Both the position numbers and the translations under genes were made by a program. From NCBI GenBank assembly GCA_013368315.1, contig JAACJM010000056.1:62001-126000 (forward strand): a stretch of DNA of 64,000 nucleotides, given 5' to 3'. Source of the stretch: Tetrapyrgos nigripes. Its lineage: Eukaryota; Basidiomycota; Agaricomycetes; Agaricales; Campanellaceae. Within the stretch, counting starts at the first letter, position 1; every line of letters begins with the position of its first letter. Positions 10,466 to 22,170 of this stretch are shown in pieces. The notes under the pieces were generated by a model. It made no database searches. It worked only from the letters and a program-made list of their open reading frames with translations, and had not been told where the DNA came from.

Positions 10466-12301
10466 ATGTACTCCCTTCTTCCCTTGGATCTCCTTCATCC
10501 CATTCTTACTTGTCTTTCAGATAATGTCGACCTCAATAACTGTTCTAGAGTCAACAAGACTTTCAACTCTATCGCAGTTCCAATCCTTTACCATACTTTG
10601 GATTCAAGAGTCATCTCAAAGGCAAATCGTCTTTCTTTGACTGAGACATGATATTCATAGTCGAGTCTAGTTCTTCCTACACCATTATTCGACAGCATTC
10701 GCACTGAACCCATCGCTGGCGCAGCATGTCCGGCATATCACGGAAACAAGTGAGTCGTCATGACCGCGTCAAATACTGAGATTGATTTGTTTTGCAGGCG
10801 TCGTGCAGGACGGTCTTTCTGTGAGCAATCCAGATGCAGTCCAGGATACGCTGTCCGCAATCGAGCTGTGCTCCAATATTTATTCTATAACATGGATCGA
10901 CGATTGCACCTGTCCTAACAATTTTCTCGGGGCCTTGTTATCCGTTGCCAGACTTCTACCACTCCAAGCCTTGACAATACGCACTCATGGTCACATTGAC
11001 GAAACTTCATGGGCACAGCTGAGCCTCTTTACTGGTCTTCAAAAATTATCTTTATGGTCAATGAGTGGACCGACAAAAATCCTCGAAGGCTGGTTCTGCA
11101 ACCTCGGACAAGCACTCACAGAGCTAGAGCTAGGACTCACTTATTTCAATCTGGACACTTGCCTCCACTGTAAGTACACTTGAACTACTCACATCTGTAG
11201 TTTGCTCACCTCCGGTGTCCGCAGTCCTCACCCAATTCCCTCATCTCACCAGCCTTCGTCTTAAAGGCGCACCGTCGAACTCTCTCCCAACCATCCTCTC
11301 TCATCTGCCCAATCTTGAAAACCTCGACACAGAGTATACACTTTTACCGGTATCCTCATCATCCTTTTCTCGGCGTGCCCATTCCCTTCCCGTCCACGGC
11401 CAATCCGCCAACAACAAAGAGGAGCAACCTCAGCCTCCCATCATTCGGACCCTTACTGTCCGTACCACGGCCCTGGATGCTCTCGGACCTCAAAAATTAT
11501 GGACCTGGATACACAACTTGGTTCCACGGAAGGGACTGCAGAAGCTCAGATTACATTCCTTCACGTTATACGGGAGTGGCTGTAACACCAGCAATATGTG
11601 GTTATCAGGCTTCGCGTCTGCTACTGCTTCATCTAGTTACACTTCTGCCAATGCATCTACTCCCGCTGGAGATTCGACGCAATCGACGATGTTTCCGAAG
11701 ATGTTTATGTTGGAACTTGCTATAGCCCAACGGGACACGCTTTGCTGTCTCGAGATTGATGGTCTAGTGCTGAGTCTGGGAGATTTCGAGACGGTGCTAG
11801 AGCTTTTTCCGAGGTTGGAGGAGCTACATTGTGCAATTAGATGCAATGATGCGGTTAGTCGCAGTCTTTATCTTTCTGCCTGCCTTTCCCAACTTCAACT
11901 CCAACGTTGACGCTTATTGACCAACGAAATCGTACAGGCATCATTATCCCAAACATTCAGCAACAGCAGATATGGGCAGAATCTGAAAATGTTGAGGTTT
12001 GCTCGGGTTCATTGGAATTTGATCCCAACTTGTTCCTTAACCGCTACTGCTGCGAAGAGCGAGCTTGGCTTCACACGAGACAACGCTAAGTGTATGATGC
12101 TTCGAAGGCCTAGTTCGAAATTACGTGTTATTGGGGTGGGAGAAGTGCTTTTTGTCGTGAGTTACCTCTACTATGATTTTGGTCATAGATGATGGAGAGA
12201 CAGTTGACGGCAACTGATTTTTTTCTTAGGGAAAATGGGCTCGAGATAGTACTGCATCCTACTTTGAGGTTACGGAGAATGTAGAGAGGAACCGTTGGTG
12301 A
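10466..12301 (+). CDS. F-box / leucine-rich-repeat-like protein
   Basis: The N-terminus MYSLLPLDLLHPILTCLSDNVDLNNCSRVNKTFNSIAVPILY is an F-box-like domain. It continues with HVRHITET, WIDDCTCPNNFLGALL, LTSLRLKGAPSNSLPTILSHLPNLENLDT and ELFPRLEELHCAI, which are irregular leucine-rich repeats. The last exon encodes GKWARDSTASYFEVTENVERNRW and stops at 12301. Such proteins are candidate substrate receptors of SCF ubiquitin ligases. At least six exons are needed. The donor of the first intron, near 10610, is not clear: the only nearby choices are an atypical GC-type or a weak GTCATC site. Family membership is good; the target is unknown. Confidence 0.75.
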
Positions 12302-12605
12302 AGCTTTGAAAGTTTTAAAGCACCTCGGCCTGTCCCTAGCCCCGCTTTTCTCACTTTTCATCATTACCCATCACGAACATACATATACAAGCATGCACAC
12401 TACAAGATACGACCACACACTACCAGGAACATCCATAATTTATTGGAGGCTTATGTCTCCGACATCATGACACTCATTGCTCTATATTTTCTAGGCTACG
12501 CTTGTTCTTCAATGGAGTTTTTGCTTTGCCCTGCTTTGCTGGTCATTGGTTGATCACTCACTCAGACCTGTACCAAGGTACATGTTAGTCTCTTCTAGGT
12601 AGACT

Positions 12606-12626
12606 CAAGCTAGCAGGGCTAGCTTG
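12606..12626. repeat. Short perfect inverted repeat
   Basis: CAAGCTAGC and GCTAGCTTG form 9-base arms around the spacer AGG. Related flanking words (GATCACTCA near 12555 and TGAGTGATC near 12635) extend an imperfect inverted arrangement. This may be the remains of a terminal inverted repeat. Confidence 0.4.
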
Positions 12627-13291
12627 TCAGCCTTGAGTGATCACCGGCCCAGCCACAAGTCTGAGTCTTGGCTTCGATTAGAGATTAATGAGACTGACCG
12701 TCTGGCAGGAAGCTGGCCATGGCCAATGGCCGCCTGTTTAACGATGCGAGGTCTAAACTTTTCGGAGCTGTACTACAGAATAGAGTGTTTGTCAATGTCC
12801 GTATTTCATGTCTTAGAGTCTAGACCTCATATCGATTTTGTATCGATTGACTCAGGTACAAGACCCACAACAATTGGACTCCAATGTGCTTTGAATGGTA
12901 TAGCCTCGATGGCATTCGCTCTTATCTCTGAGCTGTACTTGGCCTATGCCTACAAGAGCGGTGTACGGTGCATACATTGTTACTCTACGGACCATGGGCC
13001 ATGTGAGCACATAATGACATATGCATGTCCATAGAGATGGTGTCTAGAAAGTTTGGGTCTAGGTCCAACTTTGTTTCTCATTCAATCCTACATATATCAC
13101 ATCGCTACTAGAAGACGGAGTCTTGTATTACAAGAGTTTTATGTCCGTTCCTTCTGGTACTAGTACTTACTGGGAATGCTCGGTACCGAATCATTGTCAT
13201 GGGACTCTGGCTGAATGAAGGGAGGAAGGAAGGAAGGAATTGTGACTGATGGACCCTGAGCCAGCAGGACTGCCACTTTACAAGTTCCATA

Positions 13292-13700
13292 GGATCTGGA
13301 GGCGTTAGAGAGTAGGTTCGAGAACCGGCAGTCGTAGCAAAACCGCCTGAGACCAAATACATGTAAGTGTGGCTGACTTGACGAGAAGCCGAACCCATGC
13401 CCGACAAGCCTAGGCGGGACAGTCGGCGACGAGTTAAAGACAGGCGAGGAGCCGGAGCCTGAGGTGGCAGGGACTAAGTTGCAGATAAGTCCCGGATCTG
13501 GAGGCGTTAGAGAGTAGGTTCGGGAACCGACAATCGTAGCAAAACTGCCTGAGAGCAAATGTAAATGTGACTGACTTGACGAGTTGAAGGTGAAGTTCTG
13601 AACCCATGCCACCCGACTCAGATAGGCGCGACAGTCGGCGACGACTTAAAGACTAGGTGAGGACCCCGATCCCGGGCCTGATCATGAGGTGGCAGGGATT
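13292..13700. repeat. Imperfect tandem duplication, period about 200 bases
   Basis: Two diverged copies begin with GGATCTGGAGGCGTTAGAGA at 13292 and 13494. Both share the order: AGTAGGTTCG-GAACCG, AGTCGTAGC/AATCGTAGC-AAAACYGCCTGAGA, CTGACTTGACGAG, GACAGTCGGCGACGA, and GAGGTGGCAGGGA. Copies differ by substitutions and small indels, so the duplication is old. No coding content is evident. Confidence 0.7.
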
Positions 13701-14078
13701 TTGCAGACAGGTCTCAGTTCCGAAACATTTGTCGGCCGTCCTAGCTATAGAATTATCGGACACTGTGACAACTTGAATTTTCGCGGAGAACGTTACGGTC
13801 GGAGTTGCCACTGGACTTGATTTATTTATTTAAGAAAAAACGGAACTTATAACACGCCACAATGCCACGTTGAACTATAAGACTGAGTATAAGGCTTGAT
13901 GAGGACGAAAAAAGGCTTCATGGCCCAGTAGAGTCCTATCACTAGCTTGTTGTACCAAATGGAACATGAACTAGGTGGACGATTCCGATATGGGACTCGG
14001 ATATGTGACGAGAAAATGACGACTCGGACTCACTCTGACGAGCCTATGTTGAGGCTAGTGGATTGTCTTCGGAGTGTC

Positions 14079-14700
14079 AGCCTATGTACTAAGCTAGGTC
14101 TAGGTACACCGTACACCATCACACGTGAAGGACAATCGAAATGAGGTACATACGTTGAAAGGTTATCGACGTAACATATGTGAATCGAATCTGACTCAGT
14201 ATGATCATCGCGACCGTTCCGGGGGCGTACCAGTGAGCATGAAATTAATCTAGTAGCTTGACTGGTGGGCTTTCGTGTATGTAATCGTGTATATTGAAGG
14301 GTAAGAAGGGGTACTGTGAGCATATAAGCGAATATTTTATACCCACTCGCGAAAAGTTCCAGGGCATACATCCCGTGTGCAGAAGCGAGTCCAGCCTACT
14401 AAGCTAGGCCTACGTACACCGCACACCGTCACACGTAGAGGACGATCGAAATGAGAAGGGGTATCGACGTACACTGGCATATGTGAATCTGACTCAGTAT
14501 GATCATCGCGACCGCCGTTCCGGGGGCGTACCAGTCACCAGTGAGCATGAAATTAACCTAGTAAGTATGTAGCTTGACTGGTGCCTTTTGTGTACTGTGT
14601 ACCTGGCGATAACTGAAGGGGTAAGAAGGGGAATTATAAGCATATAAACAAATATTTTTATACGCACTTGCGAAAAAGTTTCAGGACATACATACGTAGA
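14079..14700. repeat. Imperfect tandem duplication, period about 310 bases
   Basis: Two copies start near 14080 and 14392 with CAGCCTA..CTAAGCTAGG. Both then contain GTACACCGYACACC, TCACACGT, GACTCAGTATGATCATCGCG, CCGGGGGCGTACCAGT and GCATATAARC at similar spacing. The second copy has several small insertions. I see no coding content. Confidence 0.7.
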
Positions 14701-17700
14701 TGTAAAAAATACGAAGCTTGAGTGAGCGTTCGTTAGATCTTGCTACTTGAAACTTGAATAAAGGCTGATCGATAGGACTTAGTAAGGAACTCCGAAATTG
14801 GGCCCAGGGCAGGGACAAGGACCGGGAGAGGCTAAGAGTTCGAGCTCGAGGATAGGGATCTGAGTTTGAACTGAAACCTCTTCACTAGAGTAGATTAATG
14901 ATTATGTACAAAACACGCAAAAGTACGACGGTAGTACGTGTACGTGTTATTGAAGTTTGAACGCAGAACGCAGCGTGTGTGGCTTTATGGCAACTGGCAA
15001 CTTGAAGCTTGAGGCTTCTCTGAAAGCCTGAGAGTCTGAGAGCCTGAATGCTCGAGGCTACCGGTACCGCCGAAAGTCAAAGGACTGCCATTCGCCGCAG
15101 GCGCAGGCCTCAGCCTGAGACGCTATGGTCCTGGATGCAATCTGCTACTTATCGATTAAGTCAGGACCGCAGGGAGCCTGAGAGCCCAGTAGGATTATGT
15201 AGTTCGGTGCAGACTCGGAGAGCAGTGTGATTTATTTTTATTAAGGACTGATTCGAGGAAATTGTGTTTCAGTTTGAAGTCGGAGTCGCTGCGAGCTTCC
15301 GACGTCGACGTGCGGTGAATGGACGAGTTGGACAGGTACGTGCGGCACACAAATGGATCCAGAGAATGACATTGAGGGAGGTGACGCAACACTTGAACTT
15401 TTATTTGCGCCAATGACCAATACGACCGGTGCCGGTGGTACCTGTTCCAATAAGTGTTCCGATAAGAAAAACAGTGCTAATCATGAAGTTTGAACAGGTA
15501 CGAGTCTCCGGACTCTAGCTGCTTACTCGTATGTATTCCCGGGGCTCAGGCTGCCACATCAAATGACATTGGTACGAGATCTCGGGACTGACGTTATTTC
15601 CTCGAGGCCTCAGGCTAGAGGCCAGGGTTTAACACTCACGAGGGAGCTGTGCCTCATGAACTGCAATGTTAAATTGCGCCATCATCACTGAGGAGTCCTG
15701 AGCACTGGTAGACCCTAGATCCTAGATCCTCCGTGCCCTGCGACTGACTAAAAGATGATGGATGATAAGATTGAGTACAGTTCTACAGCTCTACAACAGG
15801 AACGGGACAGGACTTACCAATGGCGTTATAATTAGAGCAAGGTCCAAAAGCCGGCGAGTTCCAGACTCCAGTCCGATGAGATGGACAAGGTTGGATGGGA
15901 TGGTCATGAGATGAGGGTATTGCCAAAGCGGTACTATACCGGTGTGTGGCATGTAGCGCTTTGGAAAGCATGAAATACTACTGAAATACTTCATACTAGG
16001 CCTTGTGATGATATGGTTATTATCATCAACCACCTGTATCAGAAACACCAACAGTAACAGCAACAGCCCAATATCAACATCAGTGACCCCCCAGGCCCGA
16101 TTCCTCTTCGAGCTTCGAACCTCAGATCTCATGAGTCGTGGTCCTGGCATCTGTTCGTGTCCAGGGGTAATATTGAAGTAAATGGTAGTATGTAGTAGTA
16201 TTTTTGAATGGGAAAAGGAATGGGAACAGGAACGGGAGCGGTTTCTAGTGATAGGATCTAAGGATACGTACATACCTAGGTAAAAGCCGGTATAAGCGCT
16301 TAAGCATTCATTGTCAACAACTTTAACAACTTGCAAGATCAAGGCCAAATCAAGGTCCCAGGGGAAGAAATATTCAAATAAGTATGCCATGGCCATACAG
16401 TGATAACTTTTACTCACCGGATGTATCCCAAGTGTATTTAGATGAGATGTATCAGCTATATATCATGTATGGTCCTGATCCTGGTACAGCACTCAGCTAA
16501 GCGCTATGGACGAAAATACAAGCGCCATCGCCATCTGCAACTCGAGTCAGACCAACTCCAGGACCGGGTCCAAAAGAAAAGCTAAATCCAAAGATGAAGA
16601 CACTGGCCATGATGATAACGATGATGATGGAGCTTCTGATTGACAATGAAAGGAAAGGGCGTGAAGAAAGCAACCGACCTGAGATTTTGGAAGTTGACAC
16701 TATGAATCTGAATATCAGTATATTTACAGCGGTAAGGTGTCAAACGTGGCTGGCGTACCTGACGGTCCTGCTCATTACTGAACAGTGAAGAGAACTATGT
16801 ACAGTACCTGAAAAGCGTTAACATCGAATGAAGTCTTGCGTTCACAAGTGCTCGAGCCTCGTGGTTTGATGCGACCCTGTGAAGCAGTTAGCTGTTTTCA
16901 ATTTTGTAGTTGCCAAGTGGTATGTAGTGTTGGCGGCGTCTGTGCATGTGTACTGTAACAGCTACTTGCAAGGTTCACAACACGTCCTACGACCCTATCT
17001 TGAAAGAGAAAAAAAATGACGGCTGACTCACCAATCGATCCAGGGACCGAGGATGCGAAGTGAGAGCGGAGAACGGAGATGAAGGTGAAGATGAAGAAGC
17101 GTAGTGCAGCAGACTGGGGCCCTGGATGTGACAGAAGCAGAAACGGGACTGGTGACGCGGACGCGTTGAGCCATTGGTGATACTCGGACTCGATTCATAA
17201 TGGAAATTTGCAGCAAAGGCAGTGTTCCGGAGCGTATGTGCGCTTTCCGAGGAGTCGAGGTATTCCGCAACGGGATAGAATTGCGTAGCTCGGGAAGCCG
17301 AAAATCTTGCTGAGATATGAATAAAGTCTAATTTTGCGTACAAGAAAAAGACAAGACAGCAATTAGGAGCAGCCAAGCGCCTTGGCCGAACTTGGATTGC
17401 GCTTCAGGCTGAAATTCAACGTCGACGAGGTCGGCTATTTACAGATCATTTTAAATTGGAATTTTGCGCCCCTGAGCTTTGCGGGCCGGCGGATTGTATC
17501 CAAAACTTTGGTGTGTGTACCATCCTTCGTGAGGGATTTTAGTCGCATTTTGGAAGGGTCGCGCGTCGGCGAACGGAAACAGAACATTTAGCTACATATA
17601 GGGTTCGTTGACAGCCTTCAAGCTATAGGAGCCTTGCGGCGTCCCAGAGATCTTTGAGCGAAGAGAGAGGCTGGAGTGGTGCTTTGGGACGGTCTAAATA

Positions 17701-17854
17701 TCTATACAGAGGATGGCTATATGCAGACGGACGGTAACAGGCACAGTCTGAGTTACAGCCTTTGAAGGACAAAAGGCAGGGAATGTGACAGGACAGTGTG
17801 CCTGTCACGGGTTATGTAAGATGTGACAGACCTTGAATGCCTATTCGTTGATAA

Positions 17855-20800
17855 TTGTCGACGCTTCAGTTTTGCAGCCGCAAGGATGCGACCTACCACC
17901 TCAGCTGGCGGGCCCCGCCCCCCACCTCCTCCGCCGGCCCCCACTTCCATCAGGACCAACAGTTCGCTTACCAACAGTACGACGACGACGACTACGAAGA
18001 CGACGAAGAGTCCGACGACGGCGACGTCTTCGCCTTTGGCCCCCCCACCACCCCTGACAACTCCTCGTCGCAGCCAGCCCATCCAGCCTATCCTTCCCCT
18101 ACATTCGACCCCACTGCCCGCTTTCCAGCAGACTACACCCCCAGCTCCACCTTCCCTTCCCAGCAGCAGCCCCATTCCCCTCCTTCTACCGTCTCACGAG
18201 ATGTTCCTCCATCCAGTGAGTCTGGCTACCCCATGCAGCGCATGAACCTCTCCCTGCCTGCAACAGCAACCACAAACAGCCCTCCCTCCTCACGCCGAGT
18301 CCGCATACCATTACCGCCCTCCCCAACCACCTCCATAGAGAAAAACAGAGACATAGAGTCGGCGCCTCGAAGCTCTCGTATAAAGAGCGCAGATCCAGAT
18401 GCCGATAGCTTTGGCGAGACGTTGAGTGCAGCGGATGATTACAGCAGTCGTGAAGGTAGCATCAAGATGGAATTTGACTTTGATGCTATCGAGGAGGAAG
18501 ACTCTCCCTTCCCCGAAGTTCGCGCCTCAGTATCGAATATAGACGATCCTGACATGCCCGCACTCACGATAAGGATGTGGTTTGTCGGTTTGGGGCTCTG
18601 TTTGGTCAGCAGTGCCCTCAACGTCTTCTTCAATTTCCGGTCACCCGCACCCTCAGTCGTTCCTCTCGCCCTTCTTCTCCTCTCCTATCCCTTGGGCAAG
18701 TTCCTATCATTCACCCTACCTATAACAACATATCGTGTACCATTACCCCATCTGCCAGCCTTCCTGGTGCCTAATGTCCCGCCTCCTAAAGAATCCCTTC
18801 CTCGCTCCGTCTCCAGAACAACCTCTGAAAAATTCATTTCCTCTCTGTGGTCCTTCTCTTCCTCGTCCCATCGTTCTTTCGCCGCTCTCCTAAAATCCAT
18901 GTCAGAGCCCAGGTCCGTCGAGTTCTCACTGAACCCTGGTCCTTGGAACATTAAGGAGCACGTCCTGGTGTTCATCATGGCTAACGTAGCAGTTGCCAAT
19001 CCCTATGCTATCAATGCTGTCGTTGTCTCCGAAATCTACTACGAGAAGGACTGGGGCTATTGGTTTTCACTCGTATTCGTTATGGCGACTCAGTTGACTG
19101 GTTTTGGCCTTGCCGGCCTTTGCCGTCGATTCCTGGTTTGGCCTGCCTCCATGGTGTGGCCGCAAAACCTGGTCGCATGTACTCTTCTGAACACTCTTCA
19201 CGCCGAGGAAGAGTACGACGACCCAACAGCTGCCGACGGCTCAGTAGCTTATCGTGGGATAACCAGGTACCGATTCTTCATGTGGCTCACAATGGCAGCA
19301 TTCGCGTTCTTCTTCTTTCCGGGATTTATCTTTGAGGCGTTATCTATATTCTCCTTTGTTTGTTGGGCCGCTCCTGACAACGTTCCAGTCAACCAGCTTT
19401 TCGGTGTCTATAGCGGTCTAGGCATGGGTTTCATTACCTTTGACTGGACACAAATCAGTTGGATTGGCAGTCCGCTGATGGTACCTTGGTGGGCCCAGGT
19501 CCACGTCTTTTTGGGCTTCGTCATGTTCTACTGGATATTGACTCCGATACTGTATTATACCAATGTGAGTTCGCCTCGGCTTTGCAAGTGTCTCCCAGCT
19601 CACAGACTATTCCCAGTCCTGGCAACTCGCACACTTCCCGATATCCGCTAATGAGCCCTATGACCGTTTTGGACAAAGTTACAACGTGACCAGGGTCCTC
19701 AGGAAGGATGACACCTTTGATCCTCAGGCCTATGCAGATTATTCGCCCCTTTACCTCCCCGCGACATATGCTGTCTGCTACCTCATCGCCTTTGCGCTGT
19801 CCACTTGTGTCATCACACACACCCTCTTATACCACGGTCGTTCCCTTCTTAATGGTATCAAAAAGATGAGAGTGGAGACGGATGACATCCATGCCAAACT
19901 GATGAGGAATTACCCCGAAGTCCCTGATTGGTGGTATCTATTGGCATTCTGTGTGTTCTTCGGTCTCGCGATTGTCGCAGTGGAAGTATGGCATACCGAT
20001 GTCCCTGTTTGGGCGCTCGTCCTTGCTGTCCTCTTACCCGTGATCTACATCCTTCCGAGTGGCTTCATTTACGCCATGACCGGGCAGGGTATCACGCTCA
20101 ACATCCTTGCGCAGATCATTCCGGGCACTCTTCTTCCCGGAAATCCTATGGCCAACATGGTCTTCAAATCGTATTCTGTGCAAACTCTTACGGAAGCTAC
20201 GAGTTTTGTGCAAGATTTGAAGCTTGGGCATTATATCAAAATTCCCCCTCGTGCAACCTTTGTGGTTCAGTTAGTTGGCACAATTTTGGCCGCGTTTGTG
20301 CAGGTCGGAGTGAAGACATGGATCTTTGACAATGTTCACGACATTTGTCAACCCGAACAGAAGAGTCAACTGACGTGTCCTCACAACCAAGTCTTCTTCA
20401 CCGCATCGGCCGTTTGGGGACTTATTGGACCTACTAGACAGTTTGGGACTGGCTCCATATACCATCCTCATTTATATGCCCTCGCCATTGGGGCGGTTCT
20501 GCCTCTACCGTTCTGGTTCTGGCAGAGGAGGTACCCCAACTCGTGGACAAAGTACGTCAGTACACCAGTTGTGCTGAATGGTGTCTCTGCGATACCTCCT
20601 GCTACGGGCATAAATTATTCGAGTTGGTTTGCCGTTGGGTTCGTATTCCAGTATTTGATCAGGAGGCGCAACTTCCGTTGGTGGTCAAAGTTCAACTACG
20701 TTGCGAGTGCCGCCATGGATTGTGGGACAGTGTTGAGCTTGATTTTTATCTTCTTCACGTTGCAGGTGAGCTAGCTTGTTGGTTTCATCGCGGTTGGGAG

Positions 20801-21014
20801 GTCTGACGTTATCTTTTTACAGTTCCCGAAAAATGGAGCTTTACAACCTGTTTGGTGGGGTAACAACGTGTTCATGAACAGTGAGTTTCGCGACCTTGTT
20901 CGGGTTTTCCTGGAGTTCTGACTAGAGTTCTTCGTAGCTGCTGATTTCTTCCGTAAACCACTCATATCAATACCGGACGGTGGATTGCCCTGGCCCTCGA
21001 GACCAGAAGCATGA
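17855..21014 (+). CDS. OPT family oligopeptide transporter (5' end unresolved)
   Basis: This is a large multi-pass membrane protein of the fungal oligopeptide transporter family, which imports tetra/pentapeptides or glutathione-like substrates with protons. Diagnostic segments are FSLNPGPWNIKEHVLVFIMA, GVYSGLGMGFITFDWTQISW, PSGFIYAMTGQGITLNIL, PGNPMANMVFKSYSVQTL and RRNFRWWSKFNYVASAAMD. Introns lie near 19564-19616, 20766-20820 and 20881-20937. The stop is at 21012-21014 (PWPSRPEA end). The long N-terminal cytosolic part is Ser/Pro rich with a run of Asp/Glu. The open frame begins at 17855 without an ATG and stops lie just upstream, so a 5' exon must be spliced in or the start must be internal; I could not place it. 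Confidence 0.88.
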
Positions 21015-22170
21015 CATCTGCAGATGTGTTTTTGTGTGTTGGGTTAGTGTTGTGTACTCTCTTTTCTTGCCCTTGTCATGTTGTGTTTCATTATCTTGAT
21101 CTCGATTTTTTTCTGCGTTCATCATATTGACACTTTTATTCAGACATTTCTTGACGTTTCAGTCGCTACTCCTTTTCTCGTTTATTTCTATCCACCACCT
21201 TCACTCCTTCATCCTCTCCTTCCTTTTTCCGTCGCCCTAGCAGCGACTAGCTTTTATTGGTCACCTCGTCTGGTTCTTGTCACCTTGGTATATTATTCTC
21301 GTCCATTCATGCCGATATAGTTTCGCAGTGATCTTATCCTGACATGCCGCGCCATTGCTTCCTTCATATTTTTTATTCCATTTTATTTTACTATCTTCCA
21401 GCAGAGCCATATTTGTGACCTCCCCTGATCCCGTTCTCTCTGTTCTCCTCCCATACTGAAATCTTTCGGGAATGTATAAATGGCATCGTATCTAAAAATT
21501 ACAGCAATCACAAATCAATCAAGCAAAAAGGAAAAACTTGCTCGTTTTGAATGTCGTGGGCATGGGGCTTGGCCGTGGCCAGCGCTGTGTCAATGTCATT
21601 TGTCGGTGTCGAGTTGGGTGGAGTGGGAGCAGTAGGATTTAATTCGAGGTCCGCGAGTGGTGACTGATTAGATTGCGTCGTAGTGGTGGGAGTGCCTAGG
21701 GTTATTTGTGGGTTGGCGCACTATTTTCAGTCTCTACCCAGCGTTCCTGGGCTTCTGCTTCGTCCTCTTTCACTGTACATCCATATCCTATCCTTTTCAT
21801 CCCGTACTTTTGGTTCACACTTTGCATTTTCCTTTGCACTTTTTTCTCCGAGTTTTTCCTTCTTGCATTACATCGTTGGGTTTTTTTGGGTTAGTTGTAG
21901 CAGCATAATGGGATGAGATGGGACGGGACGGGAATCATCTACGCACATGTACTCTGAATATTTCTTTACTCGGATGTAAAGACGTATCATACAATCCATA
22001 TAGATAGACAGAATAGCCAAAGGTTTTTTTTTTTCTGCGTTGACGAGTAGCAGGCTTGCAATTTATGCCCAGACTACATATGAACGTTATCAACAGCAAA
22101 TGATGTAGATGACGTACGCCGAGCCTGACCGCGTCGACCGACACGGTCTCGATCCACTCTCATGTAGAAA
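21015..22170. other. Intergenic, pyrimidine-rich stretches
   Basis: This follows the OPT gene. It contains two strongly T/C-rich tracts (about 21060-21260 and 21720-21880). The open frames there encode only Phe/Leu/Ser-rich peptides and look like composition artefacts. No gene is recognised. Confidence 0.55.

Larger units (their letters stand above)
12302..17854. other. Gene-poor 5.5 kb region with decayed repeats
   Basis: No recognisable gene is present. The region contains two decayed tandem duplications (listed separately), AGGA/GGAA-rich tracts near 13210-13230 and 16205-16240, and many short palindromic words. The composition looks like degraded transposon or duplication debris rather than a single intact element. 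A minus-strand frame at 15791-16417 is long (208 codons) but shows no domain and low-complexity Ser/Leu runs. Confidence 0.55.

Noticed and set aside
13292..13583. tRNA-like T-loop words (GGTTCGAGAACC) in the period-200 repeat
   Set aside because: No acceptor stem, D arm or anticodon arm can be folded around them on either strand.
13889..13915. Hammerhead-ribozyme-like words (TGATGAG followed by GACGAAA)
   Set aside because: The two core motifs touch with no stem II between them and no flanking stems I/III are visible, so this is a chance match.
15791..16417. Long minus-strand open frame (208 codons) in the gene desert
   Set aside because: It has Ser/His/Leu low-complexity content, no domain, no splice-linked neighbours and a composition like the surrounding non-coding DNA.
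16987..17376. Minus-strand open frame of 129 codons rich in Ser and Phe
   Set aside because: Its content reflects GA-rich sequence on the other strand and no domain is visible.
21078..21320. Hydrophobic open frame downstream of the OPT gene that resembles a membrane protein
   Set aside because: The tract is simply T/C rich, and Phe/Leu/Ser codons are expected from that composition.
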